A stretch of 64,000 nt of DNA from Peribacillus simplex (GCF_001578185.1 NZ_CP011008.1:2446001-2510000), one strand, 5' to 3'; positions 7,301-15,355 are shown, numbered from the stretch's first letter. Numbers and translations are program-made. The notes: a model not told the origin generated them from the sequence alone.

Positions 7301-7660
7301 ACATAAACGAATACATAAACATTTATTTTCCCAATTTCCTGCCCATTTGAATAGCAACTTGGTATCAAGATACGCTAAATCTCTTTGGATACGCAAATCA
7401 TGTTTGGGGTAATACTATAATTCGAAACACCTAAATGGTTTTACTGCAATTGCCTCTGTTACCAGCCTTAAAAAGTTGGGCAGGGGTTATTTTGCGTTAG
7501 AACTGCCCCTAGTACCCCAAGTGAATAGTGATTTGAATGGGAGTAGATTGCTTTTTACAGTCGATAAACACTGTTCATAACAGTACACTTTACGAACTTT
7601 TTTTGATTGTTACTTCTTTAAAAAGACTCTGTTAAGCAATGCTTTTGATTTTTCTTATTC
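7301..7660. other. Gene-free stretch with one hairpin
   Basis: No ORF with a ribosome site. It contains the sixth member of the GC-rich hairpin family at 7455-7488 (CCTCTGTTACCA / GGGCAGGGG) and a partial copy at about 7506-7520. Nothing else seen. Confidence 0.5.
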
Positions 7661-7681
7661 AACTAAAGGGGCAGTTTAGTT
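7661..7681 (+). repeat. attC-like site, right arm
   Basis: AACTAAAGGGGCAGTTTAGTT, preceded by T-rich sequence of the central hairpin. Confidence 0.6.
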
Positions 7682-7780
7682 TATTAAGTAAAAAAATGAT
7701 AAATAGCAAAATGGGATAATATGGATTATTGATGTATAATTGGATTGAAATTAGAAAGGGTGAAAAATAGGAGGTATGAA

Positions 7781-8251
7781 ATGAAAGGCTTTTTTAGATT
7801 ATTTATAGGAATGTTTTTAATTTTTATATTAACAGGATGTATAGGAGAAGATTATGATGTTGGTGTTCCAACTGCTCATTTATATTCAGAAGACCTTGCT
7901 ACATCTGTGCAATTAGCAGAAGGAAATGTCAGTTGGAGTTCATCAAGTGGAGATGTAGATCAAAAAATAGATGATATTCAAGAATTCGGATTATCACAAG
8001 AAAAAATGAAGGTTACTGCTAACGAAAAAGTTTCCTTAGATTTTCAAGAGAACGCAAGAAATGGTGGAGATATTTGGACAGACCCAAAAATAACAGTTGC
8101 CCTACTGAAAGATGAACAACGAATTGAACTCGAATTGCATGAAAATAGGGAATTTCAAATCCCCAATAAAAAAGGGTGGTATGTTTTAGAAGTTGTATTC
8201 ACAAGTTCAAGAGGTACTGCCCAATATGTAGGGAATATCTTAATTCAATGA
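7781..8251 (+). CDS. Putative lipoprotein
   Basis: 156 residues. Lipoprotein signal peptide with the lipobox LTGC, giving a lipidated Cys at about residue 19. The rest is a small, probably beta-rich extracytoplasmic domain without a family I recognise; the C-terminus (GWYVLEVVFTSSRGTAQYVGNILIQ) looks like an immunoglobulin-like or FixG-type strand pattern. The start is ATG 7781, 6 nt after AGGAGGT; an in-frame extension to 7745 is unlikely. Single-gene unit between repeats. Confidence 0.7.
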   Translation: MKGFFRLFIGMFLIFILTGCIGEDYDVGVPTAHLYSEDLATSVQLAEGNVSWSSSSGDVDQKIDDIQEFGLSQEKMKVTANEKVSLDFQENARNGGDIWTDPKITVALLKDEQRIELELHENREFQIPNKKGWYVLEVVFTSSRGTAQYVGNILIQ

Positions 8252-8388
8252 TAGTAAAAATCCCTTCTTTTTGAACAAAAGGGGATAATGCTTTAGTTTT
8301 TCACCTTAGAATGCGGTGTTTGATATCATAAACGATTATGATTAATCAAAATCAACCAAGAACTATAACATAGCCTTTTCTTATCTTG

Positions 8389-8422
8389 AAACGGGGCAGT
8401 ATTCCTGTATTAACTGAAATAC
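8389..8422 (+). mobile_element. Remnant of an IS110-type left end inserted in a repeat
   Basis: AACGGGGCAG is followed by TATTCCTGTATTAACTGAAA. This closely matches the left end of the truncated IS110 element at 20702 (CATTCCTGTAATCAGTGAAA), also right after GGGGCAG. Only the first 20-25 bp remain. Confidence 0.5.
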
Positions 8423-8449
8423 TAAAAAGTTTGTGAAGAAACCTACTTA

Positions 8450-8530
8450 AACTAACGGGTGCATTAGCTGAAGATCAGAGCTGTCATTATGGCAGCTCTT
8501 TCTTTATGGAACTATCGGGGCAGGTTAGTT
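8450..8530 (+). repeat. attC-like site, best complete copy
   Basis: Outer boxes AACTAAC (8450-8456) and GTTAGTT (8524-8530), spacers GGGTGC and CGGGGCAG, inner boxes ATTAGCTG and GGAACTAT, and a central GAGCTGTCATTATGGCAGCTC hairpin with T-rich tail. 81 bp, used here as the reference copy. A further left-type arm TTCAACAATTGGGCC follows at 8543. Confidence 0.75.
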
Positions 8531-8657
8531 CTGTTTAATCTTTATTCAACAATTGGGCCAGTTTGTGGAGGATTTTAACAGGATAATTTAAAAAAGGATT
8601 TTGAAGTCTTTTGGTGAAAATTACATATTAAATCTATAAAAGATGGAGGTTGTTGTT

Positions 8658-9173
8658 ATGTTGAAACTGTTTCAATATAACTGGCAAGTTCGTGATGATT
8701 GGTTTACATTGTGCGAAGACATACCGGATGAAGAACTATTAAAGAAACGGGTCGGTGGGTTCGGCAGTATCCTACATACCCTATTTCACATTGTAGATGT
8801 GGAATATATGTGGATCTTAGGTTTGCGAGGTGAACCAGTGCCTGAGGAGCCATTGTTTGAGGATTATGCTAGCTTACAAAAAGTGAAAAATCTTTCAGCT
8901 CAATACCATGAGAAAGTGAAGCCATTTGTGACATCTTTGACAAATGAAATGGAATCTCGGAAACTTTCAGAAACTGATTTCAATGAAGAACCGATTAGCT
9001 CTAGAGACGCACCAATCAGGCGCCGAGTCATTGAATGTACACACGGAGAGATCATACGTCATGTCATTGTTCACGAAATTCACCATATTGGCCAGTTATC
9101 TATATGGGCACGTGAAATAGGAAAGGAGCCTGTTTCCGGAAATCTGAGAGGAAGAGGGCTATTCGATAATTAG
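8658..9173 (+). CDS. DinB-family protein
   Basis: 171 residues, four-helix-bundle DinB/DUF664 fold. The metal-site histidines are visible: HTLFHIVDVEYMW in the N-terminal half and HEIHHIGQLSIW near the C-terminus (the H-x-x-x-H pattern). Members of this family are thiol-transferase-like or metal-dependent enzymes of largely unknown substrate, common in bacilli as stress or resistance accessory genes. The start is ATG 8658 after TGGAGGT; the in-frame TTG upstream is inside the ribosome site. Single-gene unit between repeats. Confidence 0.85.
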   Translation: MLKLFQYNWQVRDDWFTLCEDIPDEELLKKRVGGFGSILHTLFHIVDVEYMWILGLRGEPVPEEPLFEDYASLQKVKNLSAQYHEKVKPFVTSLTNEMESRKLSETDFNEEPISSRDAPIRRRVIECTHGEIIRHVIVHEIHHIGQLSIWAREIGKEPVSGNLRGRGLFDN

Positions 9174-9189
9174 ACTGCCTTTGCCAATT

Positions 9190-9249
9190 TCACAAACGGG
9201 CGCGATTCTTGAATAAGGTTAGCTTTTCTTATAGAACTAACGGGTGCGT
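9190..9249 (+). repeat. attC-like site, left part up to the intron insertion point
   Basis: CACAAACGGGCGCGA..TTCTTGAATAAG on the left, CTTATAGAACTAAC-GGGTGCGT on the right. The inner arms TTCTTGAATAAG and CTTATAGAA are complementary. Intron copy 2 starts at 9250; the site resumes at 9929. Confidence 0.65.
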
Positions 9250-9928
9250 GTGCGGCCGAGCCTAGGTCGTATCATATAGCGGGTGGGATTCCCGTCGAGT
9301 AAGAACTAGCCATTCGCTCGTAGCGAGTCTTGGAGGGCTAATGGTAACGTTAGTCTTTAAGCGTAGACAGTTAGGTGGCGGGCCGAAAGCCAAATGGTTG
9401 AAGGGATTGAGCTCCATAATGTTAGTAAATCGAGAGGGCTGATGCTTTACGCACAGCAGAAAGCTACATTTTATCCTTCGTTATGGGCAAGATGGATAAA
9501 ACCTCTTTGGAGTCAGAGACCTTGGCACGTTACACATCGATATGATACGGCAACTCGGGAGACCCTATCGGTCTTTTCTTGTTAGAAGAGTATGGTGTAC
9601 AAGCGATAAAAAGCAAGGAAACCAAATGCTGTGTAGGGAGTCGGATAGCAGCGTAGTACCAATGAAGTTGGGTAATGCCGATGGAGGAAAGGCTAGCTAC
9701 CAGTTATCGTCCTTACTAGGGAAACATTTACTACACTCAGAGGTAGGGATAAATGGAAACAAAACTACTAAGGATAGCAGAATTAGCAAAATCTGAATCT
9801 GAGAGATTAGCTACATTTTGTGAATGGTAACTAGGAGGAGCCGTGTGCGTGAATAGCGCAAGCACGGTTCTGTGAGGGGGGCAGGAACACAATCTACCGT
9901 AAGGTAGAAAGGTTCCCTTCTACTCGAC
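9250..9928 (+). mobile_element. ORF-less group II intron (copy 2, complete, 679 nt)
   Basis: The 5' end is GTGCGGCCGAG and the 3' end CTACTCGAC. Domain V is at 9838-9870 (GAGCCGTGTGCG stem with AGC triad, GCACGGTTC closing) and domain VI follows. EBS1 ACGCAC (9449-9454) is the exact complement of the last six 5'-exon bases GTGCGT (9244-9249). EBS2 CGTTAGT (9348-9354) is the exact complement of ACTAACG (9236-9242). No reverse transcriptase ORF exists, so mobility needs a maturase in trans. The short reading frames seen inside are not genes. Confidence 0.9.
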
Positions 9929-9979
9929 TAGCTGAAGATCGGAGCTGTCTTTAATGCAGCTTTTTTTGGCAGGATAGTT
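9929..9979 (+). repeat. attC-like site, right part after intron copy 2
   Basis: TAGCTGAAGATCGGAGCTG, a CTGTC/GCAGC hairpin with seven T, then GGCAGGATAGTT at 9968-9979. Confidence 0.6.
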
Positions 9980-10046
9980 CCATAACGAAGTGGTTTTTTA
10001 TGGTAAAATTAACTTAATTATCTTCGTTAAGGAGTCTACCTGCAAT

Positions 10047-10211
10047 ATGAAATTAGATGATAAAAAGAAAAAGGTACAAATGAAATATAGAAGGAAAATG
10101 ATGCAAAAGAAAGAAGAAGGTGAAAATAACAGTAAAAAAGTGTTTGTTATTTCTGCTATCTTATTTTTGTTAATTCTGTTGTCATACTGGGGACGATTTA
10201 TTTCAATCTGA
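10047..10211 (+). CDS. Small basic membrane protein, 54 aa
   Basis: The N-terminal 30 residues are extremely Lys-rich (MKLDDKKKKVQMKYRRKMMQ) and are followed by one transmembrane helix (about residues 31-50). The family is unknown. ATG 10047 has an AAGGAG site at a long 12-nt spacing. It is followed after 29 bp by another small membrane protein gene, and the two form a two-gene unit flanked by the two intron-interrupted repeats. Confidence 0.5.
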   Translation: MKLDDKKKKVQMKYRRKMMQKKEEGENNSKKVFVISAILFLLILLSYWGRFISI

Positions 10212-10240
10212 AATCCCTAAATAAATTAGGAGTTGTTTAT

Positions 10241-10408
10241 ATGTTTGATGTTGCACTGTTATTTATTATTGCTTTTGCTGGAGGAATTATTGCTATTATT
10301 GGTTTCTTCGTTATATTAGGTCGAAGGATTTCAGAACCGAAGAAAGCACTTCAACAAAGAATAGATAATCTCGAAGAAGAGGTTCAGATATTAAAAAATC
10401 ACAAATAA
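10241..10408 (+). CDS. Small membrane protein with coiled-coil tail, 55 aa
   Basis: ATG 10241 follows TTAGGAG by 7 nt. One long hydrophobic helix (residues 2-28), then a charged helix RRISEPKKALQQRIDNLEEEVQILKNHK with heptad spacing typical of a short coiled coil. It resembles the size and shape of small phage or sporulation membrane proteins, but no family is recognised. Second gene of a pair with 10047-10211. Confidence 0.6.
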   Translation: MFDVALLFIIAFAGGIIAIIGFFVILGRRISEPKKALQQRIDNLEEEVQILKNHK

Positions 10409-10424
10409 AAAACTAGCTTTAATG

Positions 10425-10439
10425 TACTAACGGGTGCGT
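10425..10439 (+). repeat. attC-like arm interrupted by intron copy 3
   Basis: TACTAACGGGTGCGT immediately before the intron. After the intron (11119 on) the sequence is TAGCGCCATAAG plus a different hairpin. Confidence 0.6.
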
Positions 10440-11118
10440 GTGCGGCCGAGCCTAGGTCGTATCATATAGCGGGTGGGATTCCCGTCGAGTAAGAACTAGC
10501 CATTCGCTCGTAGCGAGTCTTGGAGGGCTAAAGGTAACTTTAGTCTTTAAGCGTAGACAGTTAGGTGGCGGGCCGAAAGCCAAATGGTTGAAGGGATTGA
10601 GCTCCATAATGTTAGTAAATCGAGAGGGCTGATGCCTTACGCACAGCAGAAAGCTACATTTTATCTTTCGTTAAGGGCAAGATGGATAAAACCTCTCTGG
10701 AGTCAGAGACCTTGGCACGTTACACATCGATATGATACGGCAACTCGGGAGACCCTATCGGTCTTTTCTTATTAGAAGAGTATGGTGTACAAGCGATAAA
10801 AAGTAAGGAAACCAAATGCTGTGTAGGGAGTCGGATAGCAGCGTAGTACCAATGAAGTTGGGTAATGCCGATGGAGGAAAGGCTAGCTACCAGTTATCGC
10901 CCTTACTAGGGAAACATTTACTACACTCAGAGGTAGGGATAAATGGAAACAAAACTACTAAGGATAGCAGAATTAGCAAAATCTGAATCTGAGAGATTAG
11001 CTACATTTTGTGAATGGTAACTAGGAGGAGCCGTGTGCGTGAATAGCGCAAGCACGGTTCTGTGAGGGGGGCAGGAACACAATCTACCGTAAGGTAGAGA
11101 GGTTCCCTTCTACTCGAC
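10440..11118 (+). mobile_element. ORF-less group II intron (copy 3, complete, 679 nt)
   Basis: Same length as copy 2 with about ten substitutions. EBS1 ACGCAC (10639-10644) fully matches its 5' exon GTGCGT. EBS2 is CTTTAGT (10538-10544), which pairs 6 of 7 with its own exon ACTAACG but perfectly with the ACTAAAG variant present in several other repeats of this region. There is no reverse transcriptase ORF. The 3' exon differs from copy 2 after TAGC. Confidence 0.9.
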
Positions 11119-11128
11119 TAGCGCCATA

Positions 11129-11152
11129 AGAAGGCTGCCAATTGGCGGCCTT
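11129..11152 (+). terminator. Hairpin/terminator in the 3' exon of intron copy 3
   Basis: AAGGC.GCC aatt GGC.GCCTTTT. It occupies the position of the central hairpin of the attC-like site. A second perfect hairpin, TGAAAGTATGATT with a 13-bp stem, follows at 11154-11187. Confidence 0.6.
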
Positions 11153-11259
11153 TTGAAAGTATGATTCTTACAATAATCATACTTTCAATACAATAAACAA
11201 ATAACAGACAAAAATAATCCCTTACAACACCGTATATATTGGACTGAACTTGCTCATTA

Positions 11260-11751
11260 TATAGGTAGCGAGTACGTAACGGTTGAGCCCGAAATTATAT
11301 AGATCCTAAAAAGGATCTATATAATTCAGCCAAAGATTGTATATAGGTGATTTAGAAATAAATGATCTTATGCAATCAGAGGAAGATTTTATATGGTAAA
11401 GAAAGGTTTTATGACAGTCGTATCTCTAGAAGATATTATTGTCATAAGGTCCCAACTTATCATATAGGGTCGAGCGAAGATCATATCGAGTGCCGAAGAC
11501 TTCATTGAGCAAACGATTCAATTAAAGTTAACGTTCTTATACAGCCGAAAGGTTGTATATGGGTGTACAGGTATTTTATATGGTCGAACGAACCATTATT
11601 ATGGGTGGTGAACTGTTTATTTATGGTCGAAAGATCATAAATAGGTAATCAACTATTCATAATAGTGCAAGGTAGATCGTTACGTACTCGTGTTGGATAC
11701 ATATTTAATAAAGGATCAGTGAGCTTAGCTCACTGATCCTTTAATTTTTTT
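11260..11751 (+). ncRNA. Large ornate structured RNA (about 480 nt)
   Basis: A long-range helix CGAGTACGTAACG (11269-11281) / CGTTACGTACTCG (11678-11690), extendable by wobble pairs to about 17 bp, closes a 424-nt domain holding at least eight hairpins. These include a perfect 14-bp stem at 11293-11326, TTATGACA/TGTCATAA (11409-11447), ATACAGCC-GAAA-GGTTGTAT (11539-11558), a 10-bp stem with GAAA loop (11619-11642) and ACTATT/AATAGT (11652-11666). It ends in a very strong terminator, a 12-bp stem at 11713-11739 with T-run. No reading frame explains it. No clear promoter is seen. The plan recalls ornate RNAs such as ROOL, GOLLD or OLE, but I cannot assign a class. Confidence 0.75.
11713..11751 (+). 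terminator. Intrinsic terminator of the large RNA
   Basis: GGATCAGTGAGC tta GCTCACTGATCC, perfect 12 bp, then TTTAATTTTTTT. Confidence 0.9.
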
Positions 11752-11894
11752 GCTTCTGATAATCTGACTGATGTTAAATAGATTGCTTGCTTTAATGTTG
11801 GAGGACGAAGAAAGTGAGAACAGCTTGATTAACTTTGTCTTATAACAGGTGAATAGAGTATATAATTAGACTCCAGATAGGGGGGGAAATAAAA

Positions 11895-12140
11895 ATGAAA
11901 CCAGATGAAACAGAAGAGTTTATTTTACTAAATCAGATTGTTGTAACGGAAGATTTTTTAAATTCGAATCCGAGTGTTGAAAAAACACAGCAAGTCTTAA
12001 ATCATGTTAAACGGACAGGCTGCTTAGATGAACCCATTACGATTAATAAGGATACAAAGATCCTTAAGGATGGTTACAGACGATATATTGCAGCTCAAAG
12101 GGTGGGGATGGATCTAGTCCCTATTGTATATGAGAAATAA
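11895..12140 (+). CDS. Small ParB-like (ParB N-terminal domain) protein
   Basis: 81 residues. The C-terminal half TINKDTKILKDGYRRYIAAQRVGMDLVPIVYEK is the ParB/Srx fold core (the D-G-x-R-R-x-x-A motif in which other ParB proteins bind CTP/phosphate). There is no helix-turn-helix domain, so it is not a partition protein. Stand-alone ParB-N proteins occur on phages and mobile elements. A GGGGGG run precedes ATG 11895. It lies 145 bp after the large structured RNA, separated by a strong terminator, so it is probably transcribed independently. Confidence 0.7.
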   Translation: MKPDETEEFILLNQIVVTEDFLNSNPSVEKTQQVLNHVKRTGCLDEPITINKDTKILKDGYRRYIAAQRVGMDLVPIVYEK

Positions 12141-12154
12141 ACTTTTACATATCA

Positions 12155-13757
12155 GGGGTCCTACCACATGCCCATCAAGCTAAGCGCACAAGAGATAATA
12201 TAAAAGTGTGTTCTCTTTAATTTGCTATGGTAACACTAAAAATGCGCATGACAAAAAAACCATCAAATAGGTTTTTTTAAAAAATATTAGGCAGCTTTAA
12301 GTTTTTGTGACGTACAATCATACACAATACCTAAGATATCAAAGACCGTTTTCTTGTTATAACGATGACATTTCCGTCCGTTTTTCTCCAAAAGGTGAAA
12401 CAGACGTAGAAAAATTTTTGATAATTCTTTGGCAACTTATTAGCATTTTACTCTGTTCATCTACGATGTTTAGAATGCGTCAGTTACTTTTAGCTAAGAA
12501 AAAGAAGGAGTTAAGTGAATATAAATCCATCTATATAATAAAAGACTATTATTTATTGTTTTATCAAGGATTACAAAAGGACAAGATTTCCATGTCTTAA
12601 ATAGAATTTCAATCTGCCAACGTAACGAATACAGTTCATGAATATGTTCCGTTGGAACGTCTTCTAAAGAAAGATTTGTAATATATACGTTCATTCCACT
12701 TAATCGTTTGCTTCGGTCTCTATAGGTAATGCCCTTCTTCTTTTCTTTTTTTGCTTGTTCTTTCAATCTTTTCTCTGTTTGTACCTCAGTTAGTCGATGA
12801 ATAATCACTCGGGCGGGTAGTTTTTGATACAGCCCAATGTATGCTTCTGAAATTTCAAGTGTTTGACCAGGTTGTAATTGATTCATAAGCTCTTCCGTGT
12901 CTAACTGAATAAAGAGAGTACCTTTCTTCACAGTCCCATTTCGAAAAAACTCTGGTTCATCATTCTTACGATATATACGAGAATTCAACTTCAAACGTGA
13001 GACATAGTAAGCACCTTCATCATTCATTTTCTGTAAGTCGTGTAAGTCGAAATACCCTAAATCCCTTATGTATAAGTCTTTCGGTTGAATGGTTAGTAGA
13101 CTCGTGGAACCGAAGGTTTTATCATTTTCTCTCCCTTCTCCTACATAAACGTGGAGGAACTTCCCACTCAATAAGTCATATTCAAGTTGGATTTTAACAC
13201 CTGCGGTATGGCTACTTCCGCCAGAACCTTGATAATGTGAAGCAAACTTATCTGGAAGTTGAAATGTTGTAGAATCTAGGATCCGAATACGTTTAAAAGT
13301 CGTGGAGTATGGATGAAGTATTTCTTGTGTTGAATGAATTCTTTGAGTTAGAAGATTAGCTAGAACTTGTTGAAGAAACTGTACGGCTGAACCATTAAAT
13401 CGTTGATTAAGCCCTTCGGGGCTCATGAGGACACCTGTAGATGCTTCGAGACGGCTACACAATTGTGTGAGTGGTGTACTCGCGACCTGTTGACTAAGCC
13501 ATACACATAAAGCAATTAATTCTTGTGCTTGATATTTACTTGTACGTTGAACAAACCCAACTTCTTTAGCTAATTGTTGTAGAGAAGACGGAGATAAGTA
13601 GTTTTGAAGTTCTTGAGAAAAGAGATTCATTTCGTCTGAAACAGAAAAACTCATAGAAAACGCCATCCTTCCTGTATATTTCTACAAAAAGAATAGCGCT
13701 TTTTTCGTTATGATGATACAAATTCACCTTAGCTTGATGGGCATGTGGCGGTACCCC
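12155..13757 (-). mobile_element. IS231-type (IS4 family) insertion sequence, internally rearranged
   Basis: Terminal inverted repeats CATGCCCATCAAGCTAAG (12167-12184) and its complement (13728-13745) match the IS231 termini. The similarity extends outward to GGGGTCCTACCAC / GTGGCGGTACCCC, which are also shared by the two MITEs. About 1.6 kb, typical of IS231. The single transposase gene is broken by an internal inversion. Confidence 0.85.
12300..13666 (-). pseudogene. IS231-type transposase with inverted internal segment
   Basis: The minus-strand frame runs intact from 13666 to about 12590, including the DDE elements (RILDSTTF, LYIRDLGYF) and the Y-2-R-3-E-6-K signature in YSLRWQIEILFKTWK. 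The expected following segment (LLCSSTMFRMRQLLLAKKKK..KDYYLLFYQGLQK) is instead on the plus strand at about 12395-12590. The true C-terminus ([20 protein letters not shown]) returns on the minus strand at 12318-12391, with a small frameshift near its end. So a segment of about 200 bp has been flipped inside the gene and the protein is almost certainly inactive. Confidence 0.8.
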
Positions 13758-13759
13758 TA

Positions 13760-13905
13760 CCTAGCAAAGAGGGAATTAGAATCCCACGTCGAAATCGCTT
13801 TTCAAGTGGAACAACAATAATACTTCCTACAAGACCGCCTACTCTAATTAAGGTATAATTAAATCCACTTTGTTCAGAAGTTAAATGTAATGTTGAAAGC
13901 AAATA
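13760..13905 (-). pseudogene. Fragment of an MFS-type transporter
   Basis: A 48-codon open stretch on the minus strand reads STLHLTSEQSGFNYTLIRV and GGLVGSIIVVPLEKRFRRG, the look of a major facilitator transmembrane segment and charged loop. It is cut by the IS231-type element on one side and has a stop codon on the other. It may be the remainder of a transporter gene destroyed by the insertion. Confidence 0.4.
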
Positions 13906-14529
13906 TTACAAAGTAATTAGTACACCATAAAAAGACCATAGGCTAAATAACAGTAAAATTAAGCCAGATGTTTTATTTATAATTATTAAAGAATATGCAT
14001 TTATTCGATTCTTTAATAAGCTAACAACAATACTAAGAAATAACCACCATAGTATTGAACCTAAAAAAACTCCTAATACTAATATTAATTTCGCCATTAA
14101 GTCAATATCTGAATTAGCTATTCCAAGCCCTGAAAAGAGGGCAATAAAAGACAAAATTGTTACGGGGTTAGTTATTGTTAAAAAGAAAGTAGATATATAT
14201 GCCTTAATATTTTGTTCATTTTTACTTTTAGTAAGTATATTTGAGGGTTTTGATTTATAAGTTTTAACACCCAAATAACCTAAAAAAATTCCGCCAATTA
14301 GTTGAAACCACAATTGTTGATTAATCAAATAATTAGTTATCACTGTTAAGCTTAGACACGCAATTAAACCATATAAACCATCCGCTGTTGCAGCACCTAA
14401 ACCTGACATAAATCCAACGAATCTCCCGTTCTCAAGCGTTCTACGAATACATAAAATTCCGATAGGTCCTACAGGAGCCGCAATACTAAAACCAATGATA
14501 AGACCTTTGAGTAAGAATTCACTTGTCAT
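13906..14529 (-). CDS. LysE-family amino acid exporter
   Basis: 207 residues with about six transmembrane helices. The N-terminus LIIGFSIAAPVGPIGILCIRRTLENGR is the LysE/RhtB signature (P-G-P-x-x-x-x). It probably exports an amino acid or derivative. The start codon overlaps the end of the upstream Lrp-type regulator gene by 11 bp, so the two are cotranscribed and the regulator likely senses the exported substrate. Confidence 0.85.
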   Translation of the reverse strand: MTSEFLLKGLIIGFSIAAPVGPIGILCIRRTLENGRFVGFMSGLGAATADGLYGLIACLSLTVITNYLINQQLWFQLIGGIFLGYLGVKTYKSKPSNILTKSKNEQNIKAYISTFFLTITNPVTILSFIALFSGLGIANSDIDLMAKLILVLGVFLGSILWWLFLSIVVSLLKNRINAYSLIIINKTSGLILLLFSLWSFYGVLITL

Positions 14530-15010
14530 TTTCTCCTACCTCATCAATAAAAAACTTATCTTTTTGCAAAGGAATTTTAAATGTTTCTTTCGTTGTATCC
14601 ATTACTATTGTTGTTTTTGTTCGAAGTACCCCCTGCAGACTTTTGATTTCATAGCTAATCACTCTGTCTAAATCCTTGGTATTCCGACAACGAATTTTCA
14701 ATAAATAATCATCATCCCCCGCAATATGATGGCATTCTTGTACCTCCTCCAAATTAGTAATAAGATGTAAGAATTCTTCTCTATATTTTGGTTTTTCTAA
14801 TGAGACTGATACAAAAGCTGTACACTCAGTTCCTACATTTTCTCCATCTATCTTGGCTCCAATCTCTTTAATTACTCCATTACTAATCAAACGATTGACA
14901 CGATCAGCAACTGCTGGTGAAGACAATCCAATGTGAGATGCCAATTCAGCCCAAGTAACTCTACCATTATTCATTATTGATTGCATAATTTTATAATCGT
15001 AAGAATCCAA
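14519..15010 (-). CDS. Lrp/AsnC-family transcriptional regulator
   Basis: About 163 residues. An N-terminal HTH (DYKIMQSIMNNGRVTWAELASHIGLSSPAVADRVNRL) is followed by the RAM/AsnC_trans_reg domain (ECHHIAGDDDYLLKIRCRNTKDLDRV). The DNA-binding and effector domains are complete. The start is probably TTG at 15010, 9 nt after AAAGG, giving the standard MDSYDYKI N-terminus; TTG 15019 is possible but abuts the ribosome site. It overlaps lysE, the usual arrangement for amino-acid efflux operons. Confidence 0.85.
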   Translation of the reverse strand: MDSYDYKIMQSIMNNGRVTWAELASHIGLSSPAVADRVNRLISNGVIKEIGAKIDGENVGTECTAFVSVSLEKPKYREEFLHLITNLEEVQECHHIAGDDDYLLKIRCRNTKDLDRVISYEIKSLQGVLRTKTTIVMDTTKETFKIPLQKDKFFIDEVGENDK

Positions 15011-15236
15011 GTTAATCAACCTTTCTTTATAAACTTTTAATCATTTTAATATTTATTTAACAAAGAAACAAGTGGTATTTTCTTTAATAATGAAAAATAA
15101 TATATATGTAAAAAACAGTCTCAGAAATGATCCTTTTCTGAACACATGTCATGGCGCTTTGAATCGTAACAAAATCGAGGTTTTAATTCCTAAAAATGTC
15201 TTAGTGTATAATTTTCGCATTTTGACGTCGAGACCC

Positions 15237-15355
15237 CATATCCATCAAGCTAACAATAACGAACCCCAAAACGATAAAAACGAGTAAGATACACAAAAAT
15301 TTCGTTCTGGGGGTATTATGAAATCTTACCTTGATGGGCATGTGGTAGGACCCCA
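15237..15355. mobile_element. MITE related to the IS231-type element
   Basis: Left end CATATCCATCAAGCTAA (15237-15253) and right end TTACCTTGATGGGCATG (15326-15342), then TGGTAGGACCCC, are inverted copies of the IS231-type termini. The interior has an ACGAACCCC..GGGGGTA hairpin. No ORF. Confidence 0.7.

Noticed and set aside
6440..7500. Array of tandem direct repeats or CRISPR
   Set aside because: Spacing is irregular and identity among units is low; hairpin shape rather than exact repetition is conserved.
9394..9796. ORFs inside intron copies (also 10584-10775)
   Set aside because: They repeat identically in both introns, have no ribosome site, and lie across domains I to IV; they are structural RNA, not genes.
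11200..11760. CRISPR array
   Set aside because: The hairpins recall repeats, but units differ in length and sequence and there is no regular spacing or cas gene.
12307..12600. Plus-strand ORF of 97 codons as an independent gene
   Set aside because: Its second half is the inverted internal segment of the IS231-type transposase, so it is part of that broken gene.
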